Part shown: positions 51,242-62,103 of the stretch, one piece after another | Numbering within the stretch: position 1 is the stretch's first letter | Layout: each line of letters opens with the position of its first letter | NCBI GenBank assembly: GCA_026419785.1 | Contig: JAODTK010005835.1 | Span: 1 to 64,000, forward strand | Direction of reading: 5' to 3' | Length of the DNA stretch: 64,000 nucleotides | Source: Sclerodactyla briareus | Lineage: Eukaryota > Echinodermata > Holothuroidea > Dendrochirotida > Sclerodactylidae | Notes under the pieces: model-generated | Databases searched by the model: none | What the model was told of the DNA's origin: nothing | What the model saw: the letters and a program-made list of their open reading frames with translations, nothing else | Position numbers and translations under genes: made by a program

Positions 51242-54200
51242 CCATGGGCGTGCGATCCGTTTCGAAGTGGGGGGACACATCGAATGCAAAATGACCACTA
51301 AGCGGAGCGCCACATTGGTTGGCGCGAAGCGGACAAAGAAAATTTTAGATTTCATACCCTCAGATCGACCAGAAAAACGGCACTTGCCAGACCTCGATAG
51401 CACCCATCTAATGTGTGATTTGAATAAGAGACGACCAAAAAAAAGTTGTCATTGTTCATCACGAAAATTGATTACTGATGTCACACATGGTATGTTTTAT
51501 TACCTTGTTACTCTGGCTCGTTTGCTTGGGATCCAGGGGTCTGTCCAACGGTCCCTGGTTGGGAAACGAAGGGCCGAACGAGCCATTAGGCGACGGGCCA
51601 TGCCAATTGGGAACAGTAAATATTTGGCGAATTTTACAAGTCAGTCATAGAAGAAGTACCAGGGCGCGTATTTTTCATCTCAGACCAAGGGGGGGGGGGG
51701 GGCAGTCTGCCGCAAGGCTTCTGAAATTATTCGAGGTAACAAAATGTTACGAAGCATTACATAGCATTATTGAAAGACGCGGGGGAGTAGAAATACGCCA
51801 TTGAAAATGTAGGCACTTTGGCCATTCGATTTAAAATTCGAGAAGATCGGTATGAAAAATGGGTAATCCTTCGACTTCGGGCCCTAGTGGGGTCCAGAAA
51901 TTTAATATGGGTCCGCACCTGGATTAAAGACAATTTCCAAAGCGAGTATGTTCGGTTAGACAATAATTTAATCAGTATAGACGATCAGCAAATTATGATT
52001 ATCATGTGAACACGCAAACCACTATAATAAAAGACAAGGGGGGCCGGTACACGTTACAGGTTAGTAAAATTGGGGAAGGACAACTTTACCCTGACTAAAA
52101 AAGGTTAGTGGATATCATTGCAGTTTATATGCACAACTTATATCAGTGTACTTATGCGCGCGAAATTCGGCACCAATCCATAATTAAAAAATTTTCATTT
52201 TTAATTCGCCCCAAATTTCTTCATTAGTTCTACGAATTCGGGTATTTTTCGTCGTGTTTTCACTCTCAAATATCCTGCAACCTCGGCCCGACCCAGTCTC
52301 GGGTATTTTATGATATTATGACTGAAGTTGGTTCTGTACGCACGATATACTTACCATCTACTGTATAGGCCATAGATTTACCAATAATCACCTAACTTGG
52401 GGTTGAAATAATGAATGAAAATAAATGTGCCAATTATCAAAATACGGGTGTATCTGCTAGGACTATTTCAATCCAAGAGCAATTTGGAATACTCCGTACA
52501 TATGTGTCTTACTCTTTTGACCACCGGGACCCTCAACTTTCAACCAGGAGAATTGCCCACTTGCGATCAAGCAAAGCCAATGTGAGTCCAGTGCCAGATT
52601 GTTTGAGCACATCAGCGAACCAATTTGGTCCCTCATGCATTTCTGTAAAGGAGAAAAAAGGCATGATGAGCTGCCTAGGCGTACGGGACCCTTTGATTTT
52701 TTTGCAGAACTGTTGTGCCTAACCGACAAAAGCAAGCCCCATATTATTTTTTTCCTTTTTTCTTTTTGCGAACAATTTGCAGCTTTTCGGGCGTTTGATT
52801 GAAAATTCAGCCAGTCAGCAACATTTTGGGCATTTGTTCCGTCCAAAACTTTTCGCCTTTTTCTGTCAGATTTCCCGACTATGGGTCAATTGTTGCACCG
52901 AGTTTCATCTCAGAATAACACTTTGCGCTCTTCTAGCTACTGAGCCCAGAAGTCAAAAAGACAGTTTGGATTTACAATAATGAATTGTGAACAACACTAT
53001 GCAGCTAGTTACTCTGTCCAGAATGGGGGCGTAGCCCAAATTTATTTATTGGGTGAAGGTATTTTCGCAATGCGAATTAGTAAGTGCCATGTGATTTCAA
53101 TGCTTGCCAGAAAAGAAGGAAAAAATAGAATTCGTCACTGAGGTCTAGATTTATGCTTTCACTCTGTCGGCAGCAGTGACGTAAGGCAGTTCTGACTAGG
53201 AGAGGAGGCTAAATTATTAGGGCCCTGGGAGAGGGGTCACAGGCAGTCAGGGTTTTTACACCGTCCCTTTGGACGGGTTTTTTTGGCTTGAGGTGCAAAT
53301 TCATGCTCTGATGTTGATTTTTTTTCTGTGCGAAATGGCGCTCCCCACCAAGAGCGTAAGTTCTTTTCTTTTAGTTATTGGCATGGAATCCTACCTTAAT
53401 GGGACCACCTCAGTTAGGTCGAGGGGAAGACTGGAAAGTCAGAACGGTTAGCCCATTCTAGAGAACCAGGTTATAATTTTCCGTTTTTTGCCCCGGTTAG
53501 GCTTCGTACTCGTTTCTTCGACGGAAATTTGGACCTGGAATATCACAAAGTTGTTCGAATTTGTGCAATTCATGAAGGTAGAAAGAACACACAAGTAGTT
53601 AAGGTGCTAATTCGCACGCCTTCATGGTTAAATATTATGATTTTAAAAAAAAATGCTTATCATCTTTGCTAGAAATAGAATTATACAGGTCTTGCACGGA
53701 TTTGTTAACATAACATAACATCCCAGATATAGCGCCCATTACAACATAGGGAATATCTCGACGCGCTCCGCAATTGTTTTCTGTCTCGTTTCGGACCAGG
53801 GGCCACGGAATGGTTTTGTGGAATTCGAAGGCAAGTATATATTGTTCAACTTGGAGTGCATCGTCTACGATGCTCCAGCTGGGTAGAAATGCAATGTCTA
53901 GTAGGAGAGCAATTTGTAAAATATAGATCCCAGAAAATTACAAAAATTGTATCAAAATATTTTTCACGGAATTCAAGCTATCGTGCAAGTGGTGCTAAGA
54001 CGGACAGCAACACAACCATCAGGATTACCGAAACGGACGAAAGTTTTGGATATTTCTTGGACATCGATAAAATCAACACCGTCCAAGCTTGACAAGATTG
54101 ATAAATTTTTGCTCAATCATCGGGCTTTAGACACGGAGAAAAATCGGAATTGCGAAATTGTGGGCACGTTACACTTTGCGCAGTTTGTATGCCTGACTTG

Positions 54201-54743
54201 GGCCTATTCTTTACCAAAGCGGTTTCCGATCTGCAAATGTTTTTACTTCCATAATGTGTTGGAGCAGTCTGACCTCTCATCGCCTAGTTCTGACAACGCC
54301 GCCTAGTGTTATAATCAATGGACATCTTATTGTGAGTCACATTTGTTTAAAAACACAAAATAATAAAATAGTCTCCCCCCACTTATGTTAGGAGTGAGCA
54401 GAAAAACATTGCATAAAAGCTTCATATCGCCAGCATATGCCTCAAAAGCATCGCTCACGCACTATAGAAGCAACGTTACATGCGCCGGCGCGGAGGAAAT
54501 TTGGGACAATACCAATGGGTTCGGAAATAAAGGCCACTGGGGTCTTTGTGAGGTTTGCTTTCTCAATATATTCCAGCCCACACAGCACTTAACGGATAAG
54601 TGTGTTAAACGGACATTGTACTTTCGTCTTCATAGAGGATCTATAAGGGGGGCGGGGGACATTTGATATGATCTACCCCCTCCCCATTCGAAAAGTGGGG
54701 GGGGGGGACGTGTCCCCCTGTCCTCCCAGGATCGACGCCCCAT
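51242..54743. mobile_element. hAT-like DNA transposon, non-autonomous or decayed (3.5 kb)
   Basis: Flanked by an exact 8-bp direct repeat GTGTGATA (51234-51241 and 54744-54751). The ends are inverted: CATGGGCGTGCGATCC at the left and, reverse-complemented, CATGGGGCGTCGATCC at the right, both followed inward by GGGGGACAC. Eight-base duplications and CA.GG.. ends are hallmarks of the hAT superfamily. The exact edge may shift by one base. No transposase (BED finger, hAT dimerisation domain) is recognisable inside; the longest frames are not transposase-like. Confidence 0.65.
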
Positions 54744-54751
54744 GTGTGATA

Positions 54752-57001
54752 ATATATTATATTCAGCATGATTCTGCGGAGAAATGGAGGGTAGATTTCA
54801 TCATAAATTATACTCGACCGGAGCGAGGGGTTGTTGCAACCAGCGGCCGGATTCAACGTGTGGGGCCCGGGGCACGCGGAATGTGGGGCCCCAATTCAGA
54901 TTACGCACACTTGATGAAACTGGTACAGTCAGTAAGGGGGGGTACTCTCCAAATTTGAGCCTAATATTCTCTCCAAAAACAGGCACTTGTTTAGGAATGA
55001 AACCTTATCCATGCAGGACGACGATTGTGATAAATTATTGGGGGGATATGAGGTTAGAACCATCTAAGCAGGAGCGCCACCATTGGTTGGCGCGCAGCCC
55101 TTCTTAGGAATGTTTCGTTCTACGGGACCCCCCAGATTGCAGGAAACAGGGAATTCTCGGGCCGTATGGCGGTAAGCAACATCCCTAAAATCGCCAATGA
55201 ATTCCAGAAATTTTGAATTTCAAGAAGCGGTCTTGAAGGACATGATCTATGTTATCCATCCAATTCGCGCCATCATCATCGCACGCTTAGCGTATAAGAA
55301 CATGTTACTTTTTACAGACCTCCAAGATTGCAGAGAGCGGCACTTCTCGGCCTGGCCCCCTTTTTAGGCGGTTTTTTTTTTTCGAGAGGCAGTCAGAACG
55401 TCCAGGCTGACCAAAGTCAGTCTGTTAAAAAACAATAAGATTAGCAGTTCACTAACCTCTATCCATGATTAGGTGCAGTGTAGAAATGACAAGAACGCAG
55501 TCTAGAGGGTATGGGGGTTCGTGACCTCCCAAATTTTGGGAAAGGCCTCCATACAAAATGATTTTTCACACACCAAAATGTTTCCTAACACTGCTTCGGA
55601 CCCCTCCAAAATGGCTCCTTGACGCCCCCCCCCCCCCCCTCCAACTTTCAGACAGTGGCTGCGCCCTGGGAAATGGCAGTTGGGATTCGAGCATCGGTGG
55701 GGAGGCCAACATGAATTGTGTCCCACAAACCCCAATTCATCTTGTAACCTACCCATTATGTTCACCGCCTTGTAGATGTCACGTATGGGAGAAAAGCATA
55801 TTTGCCAGGATCTGACATACGAAGTTTTGTGCATAGTACCTATTGTATTTTATAGTAACGGAAAAAGTCAATATACAGAGCGCGCGCAGCGGCGGAAATT
55901 AGCATTTCAATTTATCACCGGAAACTCAGTGCCGAACCACCGAGTAGAGATTGGAAAAAACACTAGAAGGCGGAATTTACTGAAACTTGGAGTTCTAATT
56001 CTAACTCGACATTGCATACAACCATTGCGACTCATCCCTGAACTGGCGACTATGCCTATTTTTTAAACAACAACGGGAAAATGTGAACTTTCAAACCTAA
56101 TACTGAATGAGATCAAACTAACCAACCACAAACTCACAGCCATCCCGAGGGGATGATGGACATGCATGCGACGGCCACAATGCCGTAATCTCGTCGAATG
56201 CATTGCCTGTATGCAATGGGCGTACCAGGTTACCCAAACCTAATTCACTTCAGAGCTGCGCATCTGAGGCGTATTGCGACCTTATGGTTTTGGGGGCGTG
56301 GGGCAACTAGTCAGGACCTGTTGGAATTTCAGCGCGCGCCATAGGAAACACTAAATGATACAAAGAGAGATCAACGCACTGCGAAGATCGCACATTTTTG
56401 TGTGTGTTTCGGACCAAAATTTGGGCATCATTTTTGAAATTCGGGCAATCATAAAAAATCGGGTACTCAGGCGCCAACTTTTGTCCTCATTCCTCTGCCT
56501 GATTTTTTTCGGGTTAAAATCGTTGGGGATTGGGGCTGCCGCTTAGCCATCCCCCTTGCCCCCTACGCATATGATTGCTTGCCCCCCCCCCCCCCCCCAC
56601 TCCCATCCAAAAAGCCAATCGCGCACGGAGAACCAAAAGGATATCAGTTTTTATATCAATCTGAGTGGTACACTGTATCTAGCACTCAGCTCTGCCAAGT
56701 TGACAGGATTCTGCGCATACTGGCCCTATGCTTGGAATAAATTATTTTCACAGTGACCTACCTTGATCATAGACAAATCTACAGAGTGCACAGCATTGAT
56801 AATGTGACAATGATCATTTAATATAGACGGTTGTCGGGCTTGAATCCTTCGTCGAGTAGATCTATTACGTGAATTCATTAACATAGTAAACGAATAGCAT
56901 AGCGAAGGCGTCACCAGACGTTCCAGCAACCAATGCAGTGATCATTACAAAATTCGAAACATTGTTGTGCTCACGATTATACAGTTTTTTGTACTCTCAA
57001 G
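54752..57001. other. repeat-rich region, transposon-like, no gene
   Basis: Long C/G homopolymers (54697, 55625, 56582) and a segment at 55068-55096 (GGAGCGCCACCATTGGTTGG) that recurs inside the hAT-like element at 51301-51328 mark this as further element-derived DNA. No boundaries could be set and no gene is supported. Confidence 0.5.
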
Positions 57002-57334
57002 GTGGGTTTTCCCCCCAAATGTGGGGGGACCCAAGGTGTCGCAGTCGTTACCAAGAATCGGATCATCCGTGATACTGATACAATATGGTAAGTTTGGATC
57101 AGCGCATCACTCCCCATCTCCAATGCTTGTAATAAGCTGTTCTGCACCTCACGGCAGCGGATGCGTTCTGGCCCCATTCCCGAAGAGTTTACTATGACTC
57201 TTGCGTTCTTTTGTAATGAAAACCCCCAGACCTAGCGCGCTTAAGATCGCTCACAACTTTTCGTGGCGCAGGGCCCAGATCGGATGTCCCGATGCCACGA
57301 CCGCACTTGCCTACATCGACAGCTGTACATTACA
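57002..57334 (+). CDS. two candidate exons of an unknown Cys-containing protein
   Basis: First exon about 57002-57087: acceptor CTCTCAAG, frame VGFPPKCGGTQGVAVVTKNR then IIRDTDTI, donor GTAAGT. Second exon about 57236-57334: acceptor ACCTAG (or CCCCAG eight bases earlier), frame ALKIAHNFSWRRAQIGC, ATTALAYIDSCTLQ, donor GTATCT. Spliced, the split codon becomes Cys and the frame stays open. I do not recognise the family; no further exons were found on either side. Confidence 0.35.
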
Positions 57335-58643
57335 GGTATCTGCTTGTGGTACGGATGATTAGCGTCATGGATCATCCGGGTATCATACTCCAAATAACCG
57401 ACTAAGAACCAATGGATCACAGGATTAAACTACATGAGGAACATCAAACAAGGCAACATTCAGTCAATTTAATGACAATTTGGATAGATTAACGTGCGTG
57501 ATCGATATTTTTGGGTGATAACAGTCGGACTTGTGATGAGTCCTAGATTGGTTTTTAGACCCTATGGCACGTCATGTTTACTCGTCAATAGAAAAAAACA
57601 ATACTGATGCATTTTACTATTCGTATCTGGCCTACAAGGTGATTATATTTTATTACTTGAAAATTGCAACACTGATTCGCCAAAATGAGTAGAATTTACG
57701 GTATTTGCTATAACAGTAAGCTGCACTTTTCATTAAAATTTCAATTTGACATTATGTTCGTGATTATGAGAGATCGGCATTTCATTCGTACCATCATATG
57801 CACTTCCAAACTAGAAAAAGGACGCTATGACTCAGGTTAAGAAACTCTTTCAAGAAATTTTATCACTGATTCTAGAAGCAAATAAACAGTTTTAAAAAAA
57901 AAGGTTCAACATACTCATCGGAAAAATTTTTTTGAATCTTGACTTTTGATTGACCTTGACCTAGGGGTCTAGGAGCCCCAGCACTATATTCTGTTCTGAG
58001 CCTCAGAAAGTCCTGTCAGAGATAGCTTGTGTGGGACTGTCATTTTTTTAACCTGTTTGCGTTTCCGTCGGAAACGACCTTAGGTGACCTCGTATCAATC
58101 ATAAAGGACATACACAACTAAAACAACAATCAATAAATAAAAAAAAAAAATCTTCGTACGAGCTATCCATTTGGCAAGTTCTCACATGGTGGCTCAATAT
58201 ATCCTTCTAATACCTCTGACCTCGGAAGTAGTCGAAGAAGATTCTGTTCTGCAGGTTAAATGCATTATTCCCAAGTTCAGTAACACGTTAACGTAAACCT
58301 TTCAGAAGGACAAACATTTGAAGATGAGATAAGACATAGTGACAGACCGGATAGATACGTACATGAAATAGCCAGCCGGGCGTCCAAGATCGGTTAGATG
58401 GGTTGTTGTTGGTACAGGAACGACAGACATACTACAGGCAGATAGGCAGACAGACATGCAGACATCTATACATATCTATAGAAGAACCATGAGTACAGTA
58501 TAACGCCAGGCAGATCGTGTGTTTTGGACTGAAGGCTCAAATAGGATGGCGCCGCCCCTCAATTTCTAACCTTTAGTTTCAGCTGTTAAACGCTCGTTTG
58601 GTTTCCTTGTTCCTTTCGTTGTCTGTAGCTTCCGTATACTTAC
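57335..58643. other. no gene seen
   Basis: Nothing recognised: AT-rich sequence with short A runs (57893, 58140) and an imperfect CAGACAGA-type run near 58420-58470. Confidence 0.5.
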
Positions 58644-58800
58644 CATGAATCAGTAATCTTCAAGTCCTGCGTATCAGGAGGGTCAGCGCCATTGAACATC
58701 CCGTCCAAGTATTCCTCTAGATTTTCTGCGCCGGATTCCCTTTGTCCTTCCGAATTGCCACGGTAATGTCGTGCTCCCGGGCTTCTCCTCAAACTGCTCG
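58644..58800 (-). CDS. candidate internal exon, minus strand, unknown
   Basis: A strong pyrimidine tract plus CAG acceptor (complement of 58801-58812) and a perfect GTAAGTA donor (complement of 58637-58643) enclose an open frame of 52 codons: SLRRSPGARHYRGNSEG, then GAENLEEYLDGMFNGADPP and LKITDSW. Polar and acidic, probably disordered. No family recognised. It has the strand of the TPR gene and could be one of its downstream exons or a separate gene. Confidence 0.5.
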
Positions 58801-60361
58801 CTGAGAGAAAAAAAAAGTTTAGGGAAACACATGTCACGTGTGTGCCTGTGTGAATGTGTCTTTCTGTATGGGCCGTATGTAATGCGCTTTTTTATTTGTG
58901 ATACCTCCTTCCTGAACCATGAGTGCCCACATCATGCCACATGATATCATTCTTGACCGAACGATCATACAAATTTGCACGTTAGTTATCCGGAATGCTG
59001 ATCTACACAAGATATTATGATCGATGACGTTTGGTGATGCAGGTCGGCGTAAATGACATCTACATGTACAAAATGGAGATAAAAAGGAAGACTTCGGCGT
59101 AGTATATGCTAAGAATGTAATGCAGCTCGTTGGATTTCCACTAAACTCACGGAACATAAATTTAACATTAGAGTCGAGGTCACTGAATGTAATTTATTAT
59201 TACTAATTGCAACAGTTTATCCAATTTCCTCAAATTTACACAACGTTTATAGCTCTGTCCTTCCTTAGTTGGTGACCTTTTGAGGTGTAAAGCCAAAGTC
59301 CATCAGGGGTCTCTGGATTGCCTAATGTGCATAATGTTTCTATTTATTCGATTTACAATGATTATAGTTGCATTGCCGTGCAATTCTCCTGAACTGCGAA
59401 CCCCAATTCACTTTTGTGTAGCGATGCATTGTCAAGTGCTTTCGTGCGTCTTCTGCATTTTCCAGCCCGAAAGTCCATAATAATTTTCATAAACTTGCAT
59501 GCATTTCAAATTATGCCGAGAGCTTGTGTACGGCATATTTTCTCAGCCGTAGATGCTCAGTGGTGCTGCTGTTCAGTGCATATGACAACTATGAAGTGTA
59601 CACACATGTATTGAGTTATACCTATCTTAAAAAAAGGTTTCTCATGAAACTCGGTGAATGAGTTTCCGATAAATCCAACAATAGAGTTGAGGCCACTGAA
59701 GTCATTTAATGTGACCAGTTTGAATAATTATTGTATATTTCTAACGTTAATCTGATTTACATGACACTTGGTATAGATGCAGTCTTTTTTATCCTAATCG
59801 CGCAACAAGGCGTGGCACTTATGGTTGTCGCGTCGCGTTACTTCTTCGCCTTCCCGATTTTATCCCTCATTTTTTGGGTGGGCTTACTGCTATTGTTCCT
59901 GTGGTATAAATTTCACTACAAGTATCTACCAGTGGCGTTATCGGAACCGTTACCAAGCGTTCAAACCAAGCGTTTAAGCAGGAATGTGTCACGGGCGGTT
60001 TCACGTGGAATGTGACATAAAAGCGTTCCACAATTATATGACACTAAACGTTTTCTCAGACAATAGAGTACCCCCTCCGTTTTCGCAGCTCGGGTGGTTG
60101 ACGGCACTTCTCTAAAATCTTCGATAACAAGGGCACCAATTGTACTGGTGTTGATACTATCCATTAATCAAGTATTTATGAGACCGATTGTGGTAAAGAT
60201 GTTCATGATCAATTGCCCACCGATCTATCTCTCAAATGTCCCTTAGTCCAGAATTTACATTGAACGCGATAAAGGCAAACAGAGAGAAATAACACTGACG
60301 GAAGATGACCTTTGACAGGAAATTTCCGACACCCGTGTGTACCATGGTCACTAATAAAGAT
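58801..60361. other. no convincing gene
   Basis: Frames at 58834-59157 (-) and 59731-60015 (+) are open; the second encodes two hydrophobic stretches (FAFPILSLIFWVGLLLLFLW) but has no splice or start support. I treat both as chance. Confidence 0.4.
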
Positions 60362-60604
60362 TCATTGTAATCCATGATTAATATTTGATCTGTGAAAAGT
60401 GTAAAACATGAGAAATCCAGGTTCGAACGGGACTTGTCGGCACGTGGAACATTTCAGAGGAATAACGTAAAGAAAGTTCTGTTCAATCTGTGTGGCTACT
60501 ACCACTGGATCCAACTTGTCATATAGCCACTCAATATGGCTTGGTATTGGACATTGACAATCGTCAATTTTTGTCCATATTTTTTCAATCCTGGAATGAA
60601 CCAA
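60362..60604 (-). other. candidate terminal exon, minus strand
   Basis: Open frame of about 80 codons ending in TGA, preceded by two possible acceptors (CAAAG and TTCCAG). Contains HIEWLYDKLDPVVVATQ, a CSTC pair and PGFLMFYTFHRSN. Composition is protein-like but no family is recognised, and the phase with the TPR exon at 62104 does not fit simply. Confidence 0.3.
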
Positions 60605-60804
60605 GCTTTGAATAATACATATAAATCAAACAGTGTATTGTGATTGCTCATTACCAGCATAAGCAGATAGACCCCCCTACCATTTCGGAAAAGGAGGGAT
60701 ACTAGGCACTAGGTACTATTCGCATGCAGTTAATGACCAAAAGAAGAGACGCGTTACTCGACACTCAACTCGACAGCACAATCCCGAAGTTTTAGTGTGT
60801 GGCA

Positions 60805-61938
60805 CAGGGCCGTAGCGAGCGGGGGTGTGGGAGTGTCACCTCCCTCCCCCCCCCTCCCCCCCAATAATTTCGTCGCCGTCGGCAAATTTTCGGTCTGTCG
60901 CAGAAAAGGAGAAAGAGGAAGGAAAAGGAGAGGAAAAGAGGAGAGGAGGGAAAGAAGAAAGAGGGGAAGAATAGGATAAAGAAAGTAAGGGGTGTGGAGG
61001 GGTAGACAGGAATAGACAGGGAATGGAAAGGGTAATAGAAAGAAAAAGCGGACGCCAGACTTTTTTTTCGGCTAATTCGACTTTTGGCTCTCGTCTAATT
61101 GACCTATTCAGCGCCGGCAAAAGGATGGTACGTTGGCAAAAATTAGATAATGTGACGGCCCGTCGCCGTCGGTGTAATTGGGCAAGTGACCGAGTCGGCA
61201 ATTCGGCAAAAGGGGTAATGAAGGCGTTAGCGTTTGACATTTCATTTTTCGTGAGTTTGAACCGTTCTTCGACAGTTTTGGTTTCTGGTCCTATATTCCA
61301 GAGATATATACAGTTTTTTTTTTTCAAGCCATTTTGCTGAAACTATTAAAAGAATTTCCCCGAACCTAACAACGAAACAGTCGGTTTTAGGCGGGAAATC
61401 ATGCGAGCGGCATGTCTAGAGTGCAAGGCGAGGGCAGCCCCTCTCCCCATTTTTTTTTTATTTGAGATCGAAAATTCGAGCAGGAAACAACCGAATAAGT
61501 TAGTTCTGGTTAGAGATATCCTAATGCAAACGTGGAAAGATTCTCTGAAATTTGTACTGAATGGCCGAGAATTTTATCAATTGCTCCATTGAAGTGTCAA
61601 ATTTTGCTACGATTGCGCGCGCAGTGTGGATGATGGTCTGCTTAATATCAAGAGTACAGTAAAATTCGGGCATTGTTTAGGATTCGGGCAGAATTCGTTC
61701 GAAGTTCCAAAGTGAAAGGGTCCCGCGTAGTGGTTAGCGGGGTCGAGTAATTACTGAACGCCCAATTTTACTGAAATATTGTACTAGATCGCATCTGAGG
61801 ACGTTTCAATGTTCAAAATTTTCCAGAGGGGAGGGGGACACCCTTAGACCCCTTCCCCATATTCGTCCCATTGCCAGATGCAGTGGCAAAACAAAATCTC
61901 TACCCCCCCCCCATCATCAACGCTTCACTACGCCCCTG
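60805..61938. mobile_element. hAT-like non-autonomous element (1.13 kb)
   Basis: The left end CAGGGCCGTAGCGAGCG and the reverse complement of the right end (CAGGGGCGTAGTGAAGCG) form terminal inverted repeats. Flanks are GTGTGGCA (60797-60804) and GCGTGGCA (61939-61946), an 8-bp target duplication with one mismatch. The interior has purine-rich low-complexity sequence and no transposase. It lies on the 3' side of the TPR gene's last recognised exon. Confidence 0.75.
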
Positions 61939-62103
61939 GCGTGGCAAGTCAATTATTCTGCTACTTGGCCTGTTAGAACGAATATTAAGATTGTATGGTG
62001 ATCCTGAAAGTCTCGTTTGTTAAACAGTTAGATATTACTCAATGAAATGGCAGGGAATGACTACGCATAGTTGCGTTCTTGTTTTAAACACAGTAATAAT
62101 TAC

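Noticed and set aside
60836-61340. Long frames on both strands (163 and 105 codons)
   Set aside because: They lie inside the hAT-like element, partly in purine-rich low-complexity sequence, and do not resemble a transposase.
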